Under the pieces are notes generated by a model. That model saw only the letters and a list, made by a program, of their open reading frames with translations. It was not told the DNA's origin and searched no databases. Position numbers and translations under genes: made by a program. A stretch of 12,588 nucleotides of DNA, taken from the NCBI GenBank assembly GCA_017627975.1, contig JAGAFT010000050.1, positions 1 through 12,588 of the forward strand, written 5' to 3'. Source of the DNA: Oscillospiraceae bacterium. GTDB taxonomy: Bacteria > Bacillota_A > Clostridia > Oscillospirales > Oscillospiraceae. Positions 6,821 through 12,588 of this stretch are shown piece after piece (positions within the stretch are counted from its first letter, which is position 1; every line of letters starts with the position of its first letter).

Positions 6821-7687
6821 TTATTTTTCCATGGGCTTTACGTCCGCCAGGAACCGGCGGAGGCCATCCGGCCACTCCGCCTCCCGGGGCAGCCCCGTAT
6901 CCCCCATGGCTACCGTTTTGTTTGTCCCATGATAATCGCTGCCGGCCGTCACATAGAGGCCGTATTGTTCGGCGAACCGGAGCATCTCGGTACGCAGCTC
7001 TTCCGTGAATCCGGAGTAAAAGGCTTCCACGCCCTCCAGGCCGTAAGCCGTCAGGCGTTTGAGCCGCCTGTCCATCTCCTCTCCCACGATTCGCTGCTCC
7101 CCGCTGCCGAAGGAAGGATGCGCTAAAACCGGGATTCCGCCAGCCTCCCGGATGCTCTGGATCGCGGCTTCCGGCCGAAGGAACTCGTTGACAAAGCGGA
7201 TCTTGTCGATATACAGCCGGAACGCTTCCTCTTTGGAAGAAGCATACCCGTGCTTCACCATCAGATTCGCAATGTGCGGTTTACCGGGGTTATCCAAAGA
7301 AAGAAGCTGAGCCTGCTCCTCATTGGTGAGGGAAAAGCCGTAGTTCTCTTTCAAGAATGCCAGCCGCGCCGTGATCTTCTGCATCCGATAGCTATGGCTG
7401 ATTGCTGCCGTCCGGCATATGGGCTCTGCCTCCGGGTCAAAGCCGTAGCCCAGGATGTGATACTGGCCTTCTTCATCCCGGCAGGAGAATTCGACCCCCG
7501 TAAGGAAGGCCGGGTCGCCCTCCGTGAGACGCTCCTGTACGATCTGGCAGCCCTTGATGGCGTCGTGATCCGTGATCGAAAACAGGCCAAGGCCAAGCGC
7601 TCTGGCCCGCGCAAGGATCTCCGGGGGGGTATCCGTCCCGTCGGACACCGTGGAATGCATGTGCAGATCCAGTGTTTTTTCAACCAT
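6821..7687 (-). CDS. PHP-domain phosphoesterase (TrpH/YciV/RNase AM type)
   Basis: Cytoplasmic metal-dependent hydrolase of 288 aa. The PHP metal ligands are visible in order: H9 and H11 in LHMHS, D16, H41 in ITDHD (38-42), E66 in GVEFS, H77 in YHILGY, H190 in LAHPS, and D251 and H253 in GSDYHG. Together with the central insertion around 95-170 these match stand-alone PHP proteins of the TrpH/YciV group. Members act on nucleoside 3',5'-bisphosphates or as 5'-3' exonucleases on short RNA; which one applies here is inferred only by family. AGGAG lies about 12 nt before the ATG, a little far. It has its own promoter and terminator and separates the transketolase operon from the kinase gene. It is ordinary in length and intact. 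Confidence 0.88.
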   Translation of the reverse strand: MVEKTLDLHMHSTVSDGTDTPPEILARARALGLGLFSITDHDAIKGCQIVQERLTEGDPAFLTGVEFSCRDEEGQYHILGYGFDPEAEPICRTAAISHSYRMQKITARLAFLKENYGFSLTNEEQAQLLSLDNPGKPHIANLMVKHGYASSKEEAFRLYIDKIRFVNEFLRPEAAIQSIREAGGIPVLAHPSFGSGEQRIVGEEMDRRLKRLTAYGLEGVEAFYSGFTEELRTEMLRFAEQYGLYVTAGSDYHGTNKTVAMGDTGLPREAEWPDGLRRFLADVKPMEK

Positions 7688-7749
7688 GTTGCTGCGTCTC
7701 TCCTTTTGCGCTTTCCGTTCGTCGTCTTTGTCTTCTCTGCGGATAATTC

Positions 7750-7778
7750 AAAATAGCACAAGTTTTCCGGTGATGCAA
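7750..7778 (-). promoter_or_regulatory. Candidate promoter of the PHP-domain gene
   Basis: -35 TTGCAT (7778-7773) and -10 TATTTT (7755-7750) are 17 bases apart. A TG one base before the -10 box gives an extended -10. Initiation near 7743 would leave a leader of about 56 nt. Two boxes are only 4/6 matches. Confidence 0.45.
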
Positions 7779-7799
7779 GCCCACCACAAAAAGCGGTAC

Positions 7800-7837
7800 G
7801 AAAAAGCCCTCCGGACCGTAACCCGGAGAGCTTTTTC
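7800..7837 (-). terminator. Terminator of the transketolase-ilvD-reductase operon
   Basis: Arms 7800-7814 and 7823-7837 form a 15-bp stem with an 8-nt loop. The one imperfect pair is a G-U wobble in the minus-strand RNA. The 3' arm ends GCTTTTTC, so the U-run is part of the stem, with matching A residues in the 5' arm. It lies 12 nt after the reductase stop codon. Confidence 0.8.
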
Positions 7838-7849
7838 GCTTCTATTGGT

Positions 7850-8806
7850 TTATTTCAAATACTGCTTGTCGTAATTGGCCTGGATGGCCTTGACCTCGGT
7901 GACCAGCACTTCGTTCAGCGGAGTGGGAATGCCCAGCTCCCGGCCGTACTCGCACAGCTTGCCGTTGAGATTGTCGATCTCGGTCTGCCGATGATTCTGC
8001 AGCATATCCTGGGCCATGGAGGGATAGTAGTCGCCCATGTTGTCGATGAAGTTCTTGAGGTGGGTGTTCTCAAATTCCACCGCGTCAAAGGGAACGCCGC
8101 GGGCCGTGGCGATGGCGCAGGCTTCCCGGACAACGCCCCGGAACAGCTCCATCCCGTGGGGATCCTGGGCGACCTCAATGATCTTCAGACGCAGCAGTGC
8201 GCAGACGGTGTTGACTGTGCAGTTGATGATGACCTTTTTCCAGATATTGGGCCGGTCATCCTCATTGAACTCCGCCCGGCAGCCGCCGGCATTGAACACC
8301 TGAGCCAGATGCTGGCCGGCCTTATCGGTGACGGGGCCGTTTTCCAGGGCGCCGAAGTGAACCAGCGTGCCCTCCACCTCGGTGGAGATGCAGCAACCGG
8401 GCTCTTTCAGTGCGGTGCCCAGGGCGCCGGAACCGCAGAGGATCCGGTTGGCCGGAAAATGCTTGAGCAGGATATCGTCGTTGCCCAGGCCATTGATCAG
8501 GGAGACCACAACGGTGTCCGGGCCGATGCAGGGCATGGCGCTCTCCACTGCGGCGTCAAGCTGAGTCGCCTTGGTAACAAAGATCACGATGTCCATCGTT
8601 CCGATGTTCTCGGCGGTATAGGCGGTCTTGAAGCCGTCCAGATGATAGTGGGTGTCGGGATAGACAATGAACTCCAGGCCGTCTGCGGCGATCTTGTCCA
8701 TATGCGCCTTGTACATATCTACCAGGGTGATATCCGCCCCGCCCTTGCAGAGGTATCCGGCAAAACAGCTTCCGGCTGCGCCGCAGCCAACCATTGCGAT
8801 TTTCAT
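7850..8806 (-). CDS. 2-dehydropantoate 2-reductase family (PanE/ApbA) oxidoreductase
   Basis: Predicted cytoplasmic NAD(P)H-dependent 2-keto acid reductase; the name-giving reaction reduces ketopantoate to pantoate for CoA synthesis. The 318-aa protein has the dinucleotide motif GCGAAG at 7-12 and VTKATQ at 77-82. WKKVIINCTVN at 189-199 holds the expected catalytic K191 with N195 and N199. SMAQDMLQNHRQTEID at 263-278 carries the substrate-binding Ser and Glu276. The second Rossmann strand ends in an acidic residue (LVD, D30), which usually favours NADH over NADPH, unlike classical PanE. The gene begins 21 nt after ilvD with GGAG ten bases before the ATG, so it is co-transcribed. It may be a true PanE fed by the ketoisovalerate branch from IlvD, or a family member reducing another 2-keto acid. 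Confidence 0.85.
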   Translation of the reverse strand: MKIAMVGCGAAGSCFAGYLCKGGADITLVDMYKAHMDKIAADGLEFIVYPDTHYHLDGFKTAYTAENIGTMDIVIFVTKATQLDAAVESAMPCIGPDTVVVSLINGLGNDDILLKHFPANRILCGSGALGTALKEPGCCISTEVEGTLVHFGALENGPVTDKAGQHLAQVFNAGGCRAEFNEDDRPNIWKKVIINCTVNTVCALLRLKIIEVAQDPHGMELFRGVVREACAIATARGVPFDAVEFENTHLKNFIDNMGDYYPSMAQDMLQNHRQTEIDNLNGKLCEYGRELGIPTPLNEVLVTEVKAIQANYDKQYLK

Positions 8807-8827
8807 AGGTGTGTTACTCCTTCTTCC

Positions 8828-10522
8828 TTATCTGTCAAATGCACCCTCTGCGTATCTGGTGGTCACAGCGCCGCTTGCGGCAGAAGACACGGTCTTGCAA
8901 TACTTCACCAGGTAGCCGGACTTGACCTTCAGCGGCGGCTGCTTCCAGGCGGCGATGCGCTTCTGGATGGTCTCGTCGTCTACATTCAGATGTATGGTGC
9001 GGTTGGGGATGTCCACCGTGATGGTGTCGCCCTCCTCGATGACGGCGAACACGCCGCCTTCCATGGCCTCCGGAGAGACGTGGCCGATGGCCGCGCCGCG
9101 GGTGGCGCCGGAGAACCGGCCGTCCGTCAGCAGGGAGACCGTCTCGCCCAGGCCGCGGCCGACAATGGCGGCGGTGGGAGAAAGCATCTCACGCATGCCC
9201 GGGCCGCCCTTGGGGCCTTCGCACTTGATGACGACCATGTCGCCGGGAACGATGTCGCCCCGCAGGATGGCCTGGGTGGCGTCTTCCATGTAATAAAACA
9301 CGCGGGCCCGGCCAGTGTGAGTCATCATCTGCTCGCAGACGGCAGCAGCCTTGACCACGCAGCCCTGAGGCGCCAGGTTGCCAAAGAGCACCGCCAGACC
9401 GCCCTGGTTGGAATAGGGCGCGTCGATGGGCTTGATCACGGTGTAATCCTTCACGTCATGTCCGGGCAGCAGCTCACCAAGAGTCTTGCCGGTCACGGTG
9501 CGGCAGTCGGTGTGAAGCAGGCCCTTCTTGTTCAGCTCATGCATCACGGCGTAGATGCCGCCGGCCCGGTAGAGATCGTCCATATGGTGATGGCCGTTGG
9601 GGCTGATGTGGCAGAGGTTAGGCGTGGTCTTGCTGATCTCGTCGAATTTTTTCAGCGGCAGAGGCAGGCCCAGCTCGTTGGCAATGGCCGGCAGATGCAG
9701 CGTGGTGTTGGTGGATCCGGCAATGGCCATGTCCACGCGAATAGCGTTTTCAAAAGCCTCCTCGGTCATGATGTCCCGAGGCCGCACATTGTTCTTGACC
9801 AGATCGACAACTGCCATACCCGCGCGCTTGGCCAGGCCCAGGCGCTCGCCGTAGTAGCTGGGGATGGTGCCGTTGCCGGGCAGGGCCATGCCAAGGGCCT
9901 CCGCCAGGCAGTTCATGGAGTTGGCGGTAAACATGCCGGAGCAGGAGCCGCAGCCCGGGCAGCAGTGCTGGGTCAGTTCCTCCTGCTGCTCCTCGGTCAT
10001 TTCGCCGGCGTGGACCTTGCCGACGGTCTCGATGCAGGCGGAGTAGTCGGAGACGTCCTTGCCGTAGAAGCCCGTGGGCATGGGACCGCCGGAAATGACG
10101 ATGGCGGGGATATTCATGCGGGCCGCCGCCATGATGGCGCCGGGCACGGTCTTATCGCAGGAGACCACCAGCACCAGACCGTCAAGACCGTGGGCCATGG
10201 TCATGGATTCGATGGAGTCGGCGATCAGCTCGCGGCTGGGCAGCGGGTACATCATACCCTTATGGGCCATGGTGATGCCGTCGCAGATGGCGATGGCGGG
10301 GAATTCCACGGGAACACCGCCGTTCATCAGGACGCCCTGCTTGGCCGCGTCCGCAATGCCCCGCAGATGGAAGTGACCGGGAACGATCTCGTTGAAGGTG
10401 TTGACCACACCGATCAACGGCTTGCGTCCGATGTTCTCCTGCAGATGGCCGGTGGCGTACAACAGGCTTCTGGCGTCGGCGTGTTCTACGCCGGAAAAGA
10501 TTTTTTCAGAATTGAGGGACAT
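8828..10522 (-). CDS. Dihydroxy-acid dehydratase (IlvD)
   Basis: Iron-sulfur, Mg-dependent dehydratase that turns 2,3-dihydroxy-isovalerate and 2,3-dihydroxy-3-methylvalerate into the 2-keto acids for valine, leucine, isoleucine and pantothenate. The 564-aa protein is slightly shorter than the roughly 615-aa enterobacterial form. Visible sites are CDGI with Mg ligand D81, CDKTVPG with C122, D123 and the lysine K124 expected to be carbamylated, [16 protein letters not shown] at 191-206 with a cluster cysteine, and [10 protein letters not shown] near the C-terminus with the catalytic serine. [15 protein letters not shown] is the dihydroxy-acid dehydratase form rather than the sugar-acid dehydratase form. 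The [10 protein letters not shown] stretch at 41-50 has no cysteine at the third cluster-ligand position, as in the E. coli-type enzyme. GGAAGGAG lies seven bases before the ATG. It sits 76 nt after the transketolase gene and 21 nt before the reductase. Confidence 0.93.
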   Translation of the reverse strand: MSLNSEKIFSGVEHADARSLLYATGHLQENIGRKPLIGVVNTFNEIVPGHFHLRGIADAAKQGVLMNGGVPVEFPAIAICDGITMAHKGMMYPLPSRELIADSIESMTMAHGLDGLVLVVSCDKTVPGAIMAAARMNIPAIVISGGPMPTGFYGKDVSDYSACIETVGKVHAGEMTEEQQEELTQHCCPGCGSCSGMFTANSMNCLAEALGMALPGNGTIPSYYGERLGLAKRAGMAVVDLVKNNVRPRDIMTEEAFENAIRVDMAIAGSTNTTLHLPAIANELGLPLPLKKFDEISKTTPNLCHISPNGHHHMDDLYRAGGIYAVMHELNKKGLLHTDCRTVTGKTLGELLPGHDVKDYTVIKPIDAPYSNQGGLAVLFGNLAPQGCVVKAAAVCEQMMTHTGRARVFYYMEDATQAILRGDIVPGDMVVIKCEGPKGGPGMREMLSPTAAIVGRGLGETVSLLTDGRFSGATRGAAIGHVSPEAMEGGVFAVIEEGDTITVDIPNRTIHLNVDDETIQKRIAAWKQPPLKVKSGYLVKYCKTVSSAASGAVTTRYAEGAFDR

Positions 10523-10563
10523 GTTATTCTCCTTCCGTTATTCATGAGGCTCCTCGCAGGTCA

Positions 10564-10585
10564 GGGCGGTGGAAAACCACCGCCC
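10564..10585 (-). terminator. GC-rich intercistronic hairpin between transketolase and ilvD
   Basis: A perfect 9-bp stem (GGGCGGTGG / CCACCGCCC) with a 4-nt loop starts about 13 nt after the transketolase stop. No U-run follows on the minus strand, so full termination is doubtful. It more likely acts as a partial terminator, processing barrier or 3'-stabiliser that separates expression of the two halves of the operon. Confidence 0.5.
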
Positions 10586-10598
10586 CGATCCAAGAAAC

Positions 10599-11540
10599 TT
10601 ATTTCAGGCTCATGGCGTCCTTGGCGGCATCGACGATATCGGAAACTGCCAGCCCGTAGGCATCAAGCAGTTCCGCGGCCTTGCCGCTGCGGGGATAGAC
10701 GTCCTTCAGGCCCAGACGACGGACCTTGCAGGGATGATAATGGCAGGCCACTTCGCAGATGGCGGAGGACATACCGCCGTAGATATTGTGGTCTTCCACG
10801 GCCACAGCGCAGTTGGTGCGGCGCAGGACTGCGGCCACGCCCTGGCTGTCCAGGGGCTTGACGGTGGATACATCCACCAGCACGCCGTTGACACCTTCCT
10901 CATGGAGCTTGTCCAACGCCTCGATGGCCCGGTTCATAATGAAGCCGGAGGCAAAGATCGCCACGTCGTCGCCGTAGTTCTTCACTTCGCGGATCTTACC
11001 GAACTCAAAGGGAGTCCCTTCGGGGAATACCTCCGGCTCACGGCCGGAACCCAGACGCAGATACACGGGGCCGTCCACTTCCATCATGGCCTTGGCAGCC
11101 AGATAGGCCTGCTCCGCATCCGCGGGGGTGAGGATCTTCACACCAGGCATGGAGCGCACGATGCCCACGTCCTCGTAGAACTGGTGAGTAACGCCTTCAC
11201 GCTCACCGCCAAGCATACCGCCGTTGAGGCCGATCAGCTTCACATTCAAGCCGGGATAGGCAATGAAGGTACGGATCATCTCGCAGGCGCGCATGGTCAA
11301 AAAGCCGGCATAGGAGACGACCACGGGCTTCATGCCGGTGGTGGCGAGACCGGCAGCCACGTCCACAGCGTCCTGCTCGGCAATGCCCACTTCGATCACA
11401 CGGTCGGGGAACTCCTCGCGGAACTTGGTGGCTCTGGCAGCACCCACCGAGTCGGGGGAAACGATCACGATTTTATCATCCTGACGGGCCATCTCCAAAA
11501 TGGCCAGCATCGCAGCTTCTCTTGTGGATTTTGTCGCCAT
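10599..11540 (-). CDS. Transketolase C-terminal subunit (pyrimidine-binding and C-terminal domains)
   Basis: Second half of a split transketolase, which moves two-carbon ketol units between sugar phosphates in the non-oxidative pentose phosphate route. The 313-aa protein holds the pyrimidine-binding domain (about 3-165) with the cofactor-activating Glu55 in EVGIAEQ and GVTHQ with H119. LRLGSGRE is at 161-168, and the transketolase C-terminal domain spans about 190-310. The start at 11540 has GGGAGG nine bases upstream and lies only four bases after the N-terminal subunit's stop. An open frame reaches further to 11600, but that part overlaps the upstream gene and reads as basic filler. The protein needs the upstream subunit to bind thiamine diphosphate. 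Substrate could be ordinary pentose phosphates or, as for some split enzymes, an unusual ketose phosphate. Confidence 0.93.
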   Translation of the reverse strand: MATKSTREAAMLAILEMARQDDKIVIVSPDSVGAARATKFREEFPDRVIEVGIAEQDAVDVAAGLATTGMKPVVVSYAGFLTMRACEMIRTFIAYPGLNVKLIGLNGGMLGGEREGVTHQFYEDVGIVRSMPGVKILTPADAEQAYLAAKAMMEVDGPVYLRLGSGREPEVFPEGTPFEFGKIREVKNYGDDVAIFASGFIMNRAIEALDKLHEEGVNGVLVDVSTVKPLDSQGVAAVLRRTNCAVAVEDHNIYGGMSSAICEVACHYHPCKVRRLGLKDVYPRSGKAAELLDAYGLAVSDIVDAAKDAMSLK

Positions 11541-11544
11541 GTTC

Positions 11545-12372
11545 TCAGACCTCCCAAATCTTACCCTTGAGCGCCTCACGGGCGATCTCAACTTCTTCAT
11601 CGGTGGGCACCTTCTTGTGCCAGGCGTTGTTGTCCTCCATGTAGGGGATGTTCTTGCCCTTGATCGTCTTGCAGGCGATCAGAGACGGCTGATCGGTGAC
11701 CTTCTTGGCCTCGGCGATCGCATCGCGGATCTGCTGAATGTCGTGGCCGTCGATCTCCTGCACATGCCAGTGGAAAGCTTTCCACTTGTCCGGCACGGGA
11801 TAGAGGCTGGAAAGCTCCGTCACCTTGCCGCCGGACTGGTGATTGTTCAGATCGGCGAACACGATCAGGTTGCCGGCATTGAACTTGGCGGCCGCCATGG
11901 CAGCCTCCCAGATGATACCCTCCTGTTCCTCGCCGTCGCCGACGATCACGTACACATAGTTATCGATGCCCTGCATCTTGCAGCCCTTGGCCATACCAAG
12001 GCCGATGGCAACGCCGTTGCCCAGAGAGCCGGAAACGGTATCCACACCGGGGATCTTGTTCATGTCGGGATGGCCCTGCAGGAAGCTGCCCAGGCTGCGC
12101 AGGCCCTTCAGCTCCTCCACGGGGAAATAACCCTTGCGGGCCAGGGCGGCGTACAGGATCGGGCAGGCGTGGCCCTTGGAAAGCACAAAGCGGTCACGCT
12201 CCGGCCAGCGGGGATTCTTCGGGTCGAGCTTCATTTCCTCGAAGAAAAGCACCGCCATAATATCAGCGATGGACATGCAGGGGCCCGGATGTCCGTCACC
12301 GGCGTCATGCACGGTCTCCACCACATCAAGGCGAAGCCGGTTGGCAATGCGGGAGAGTTCATCAACAGTCAT
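11545..12372 (-). CDS. Transketolase N-terminal subunit (thiamine diphosphate-binding)
   Basis: First half of the split transketolase, 275 aa. It binds the diphosphate of thiamine diphosphate through Mg. The order of motifs is normal: GDGHPG with H28, SKGHA with H68, GHPDM with H101, and the thiamine diphosphate motif beginning GDGEEQEG at 145-152 and ending DLNN at 174-177. DNNAWHKKVP near the C-terminus has H252 in the place of the usual SWHGK motif. The start is the ATG at 12372 with GGAGGTG nine bases upstream; a frame from a TTG at 12390 would run through this ribosome site. It is the first gene of the operon, directly behind the promoter and palindrome, with a leader of about 39 nt. Length and motifs are complete, so the split is a normal two-subunit form and not a frameshift. 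Confidence 0.94.
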   Translation of the reverse strand: MTVDELSRIANRLRLDVVETVHDAGDGHPGPCMSIADIMAVLFFEEMKLDPKNPRWPERDRFVLSKGHACPILYAALARKGYFPVEELKGLRSLGSFLQGHPDMNKIPGVDTVSGSLGNGVAIGLGMAKGCKMQGIDNYVYVIVGDGEEQEGIIWEAAMAAAKFNAGNLIVFADLNNHQSGGKVTELSSLYPVPDKWKAFHWHVQEIDGHDIQQIRDAIAEAKKVTDQPSLIACKTIKGKNIPYMEDNNAWHKKVPTDEEVEIAREALKGKIWEV

Positions 12373-12390
12373 ATGAATTGGCACCTCCAA

Positions 12391-12418
12391 TTTAAATGTC
12401 CTATGTAGGATGTTTAAA
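12391..12418. promoter_or_regulatory. 28-bp palindromic operator at the transketolase operon start
   Basis: Nested inverted repeats share one centre: TTTAAA at each end (12391-12396 and 12413-12418) and TCCTA / TAGGA inside (12399-12403 and 12406-12410), with three symmetric 2-bp gaps. It ends 2 bp from the ribosome site and covers the predicted transcription start and the edge of the -10 box. This position would let a bound dimeric repressor block initiation. I cannot name the regulator. Confidence 0.65.
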
Positions 12419-12446
12419 TCCTATCAATGCTCGAGCGATTTGTAAA
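12418..12446 (-). promoter_or_regulatory. Promoter of the transketolase-ilvD-reductase operon
   Basis: -35 TTTACA (12446-12441) and -10 TAGGAT (12423-12418) are 17 bases apart on the minus strand. Initiation near 12411 lies within the palindrome. The -10 box is only a 4/6 match. Confidence 0.5.
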
Positions 12447-12479
12447 GTGTATCTTTGTCGTTTTTTTGATTTTCAGCTA

Positions 12480-12499
12480 TTTGCCCAATTCGTGGCAAA
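12480..12499. promoter_or_regulatory. Inverted repeat TTTGCC-N8-GGCAAA upstream of the operon promoter
   Basis: Perfect 6-bp arms about 34 bp upstream of the -35 box. TTTGCC occurs again at 12553-12558. It may be an activator or global-regulator site, but chance is not excluded. Confidence 0.3.
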
Positions 12500-12525
12500 A
12501 AAATTAGGCAGTTTTACATGCGTCT

Positions 12526-12539
12526 CCGGGAATTCCCGG
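12526..12539. repeat. Perfect 14-bp palindrome CCGGGAATTCCCGG
   Basis: Gapless self-complementary 14-mer about 80 bp upstream of the transketolase -35 box. No T-run follows on either strand, so it is not an obvious terminator. Role unknown. Confidence 0.4.
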
Positions 12540-12588
12540 GCATTGCACTTCATTTGCCAGAATTCCATACTTGACAGTGCCGGGGAGC

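Noticed and set aside
8828..10522. Sugar-acid dehydratase (aldonate or xylonate type) in place of IlvD
   Set aside because: The cluster motif reads [15 protein letters not shown] as in dihydroxy-acid dehydratase. Sugar-acid members normally have a different sequence after the cysteine. The substrate still needs testing.
7991..10861. 956-codon open frame on the plus strand across the reductase, ilvD and part of the transketolase gene
   Set aside because: It is antisense to three well-supported genes. Its His/Gly/Val/Ala/Asp-rich translation is what GC-rich, codon-biased genes give on the opposite strand, and it has no recognisable domain.
11541..11600. N-terminal extension of the transketolase C-terminal subunit to 11600
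   Set aside because: It overlaps the upstream subunit in another frame, and the internal ATG at 11540 has a clear GGGAGG site.

Overview
The window looks like chromosomal DNA of a fairly GC-rich Gram-positive anaerobe. The best guess is a gut-type Clostridia/Oscillospirales bacterium. This rests on strong AGGAGG-type ribosome sites, a two-subunit transketolase, short intergenic spacers with classical hairpin terminators, and a dTDP-rhamnose/two-domain GT2 polysaccharide locus. No rRNA or phylogenetic marker is present, so the placement is an inference. All credible genes lie on the minus strand and read from right to left.

Right part (12588 to about 7800): one four-gene operon encodes the transketolase N-terminal subunit, the transketolase C-terminal subunit, dihydroxy-acid dehydratase (IlvD) and a PanE/ApbA-family reductase. 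It has a sigma-A-like promoter. A 28-bp palindrome overlaps the -10 box and the likely start of transcription, so it is a probable repressor operator. A GC hairpin separates transketolase from ilvD, and a 15-bp hairpin terminator closes the operon.

Middle (7778 to 5600): two single-gene units. The first is a PHP-domain phosphoesterase with its own promoter and terminator. The second is a PfkB-family sugar kinase with a near-consensus promoter (TTGACA, 17 bp, TACAAT), a very short leader and an inverted repeat just upstream of the -35 box.

Left part (5483 to 912): a surface-polysaccharide operon. A promoter with a leader of about 190 nt and a stem-loop precedes rmlC and rmlD, the last two steps of dTDP-L-rhamnose synthesis. 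These are followed by a 669-aa protein with two GT2 domains and an N-terminal coiled coil, then a multi-pass DUF2142/GT-C-like membrane protein. rmlA and rmlB are not in the window. The genes fit making dTDP-rhamnose and using it to build a cell-wall or capsular glycan.

Far left (1 to about 911): the membrane-protein gene runs into a 19-nt CT/GA dinucleotide tract. It then enters about 890 bp of near-perfect alternating pyrimidine-purine DNA with no recognisable gene. Because TAA, TAG and TGA all need two adjacent purines, such DNA is almost free of stop codons on both strands, and the many overlapping reading frames there are a by-product of composition. It is either a remarkable Z-DNA-prone element or a template-independent or assembly artefact. 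This is the most unusual object in the window.
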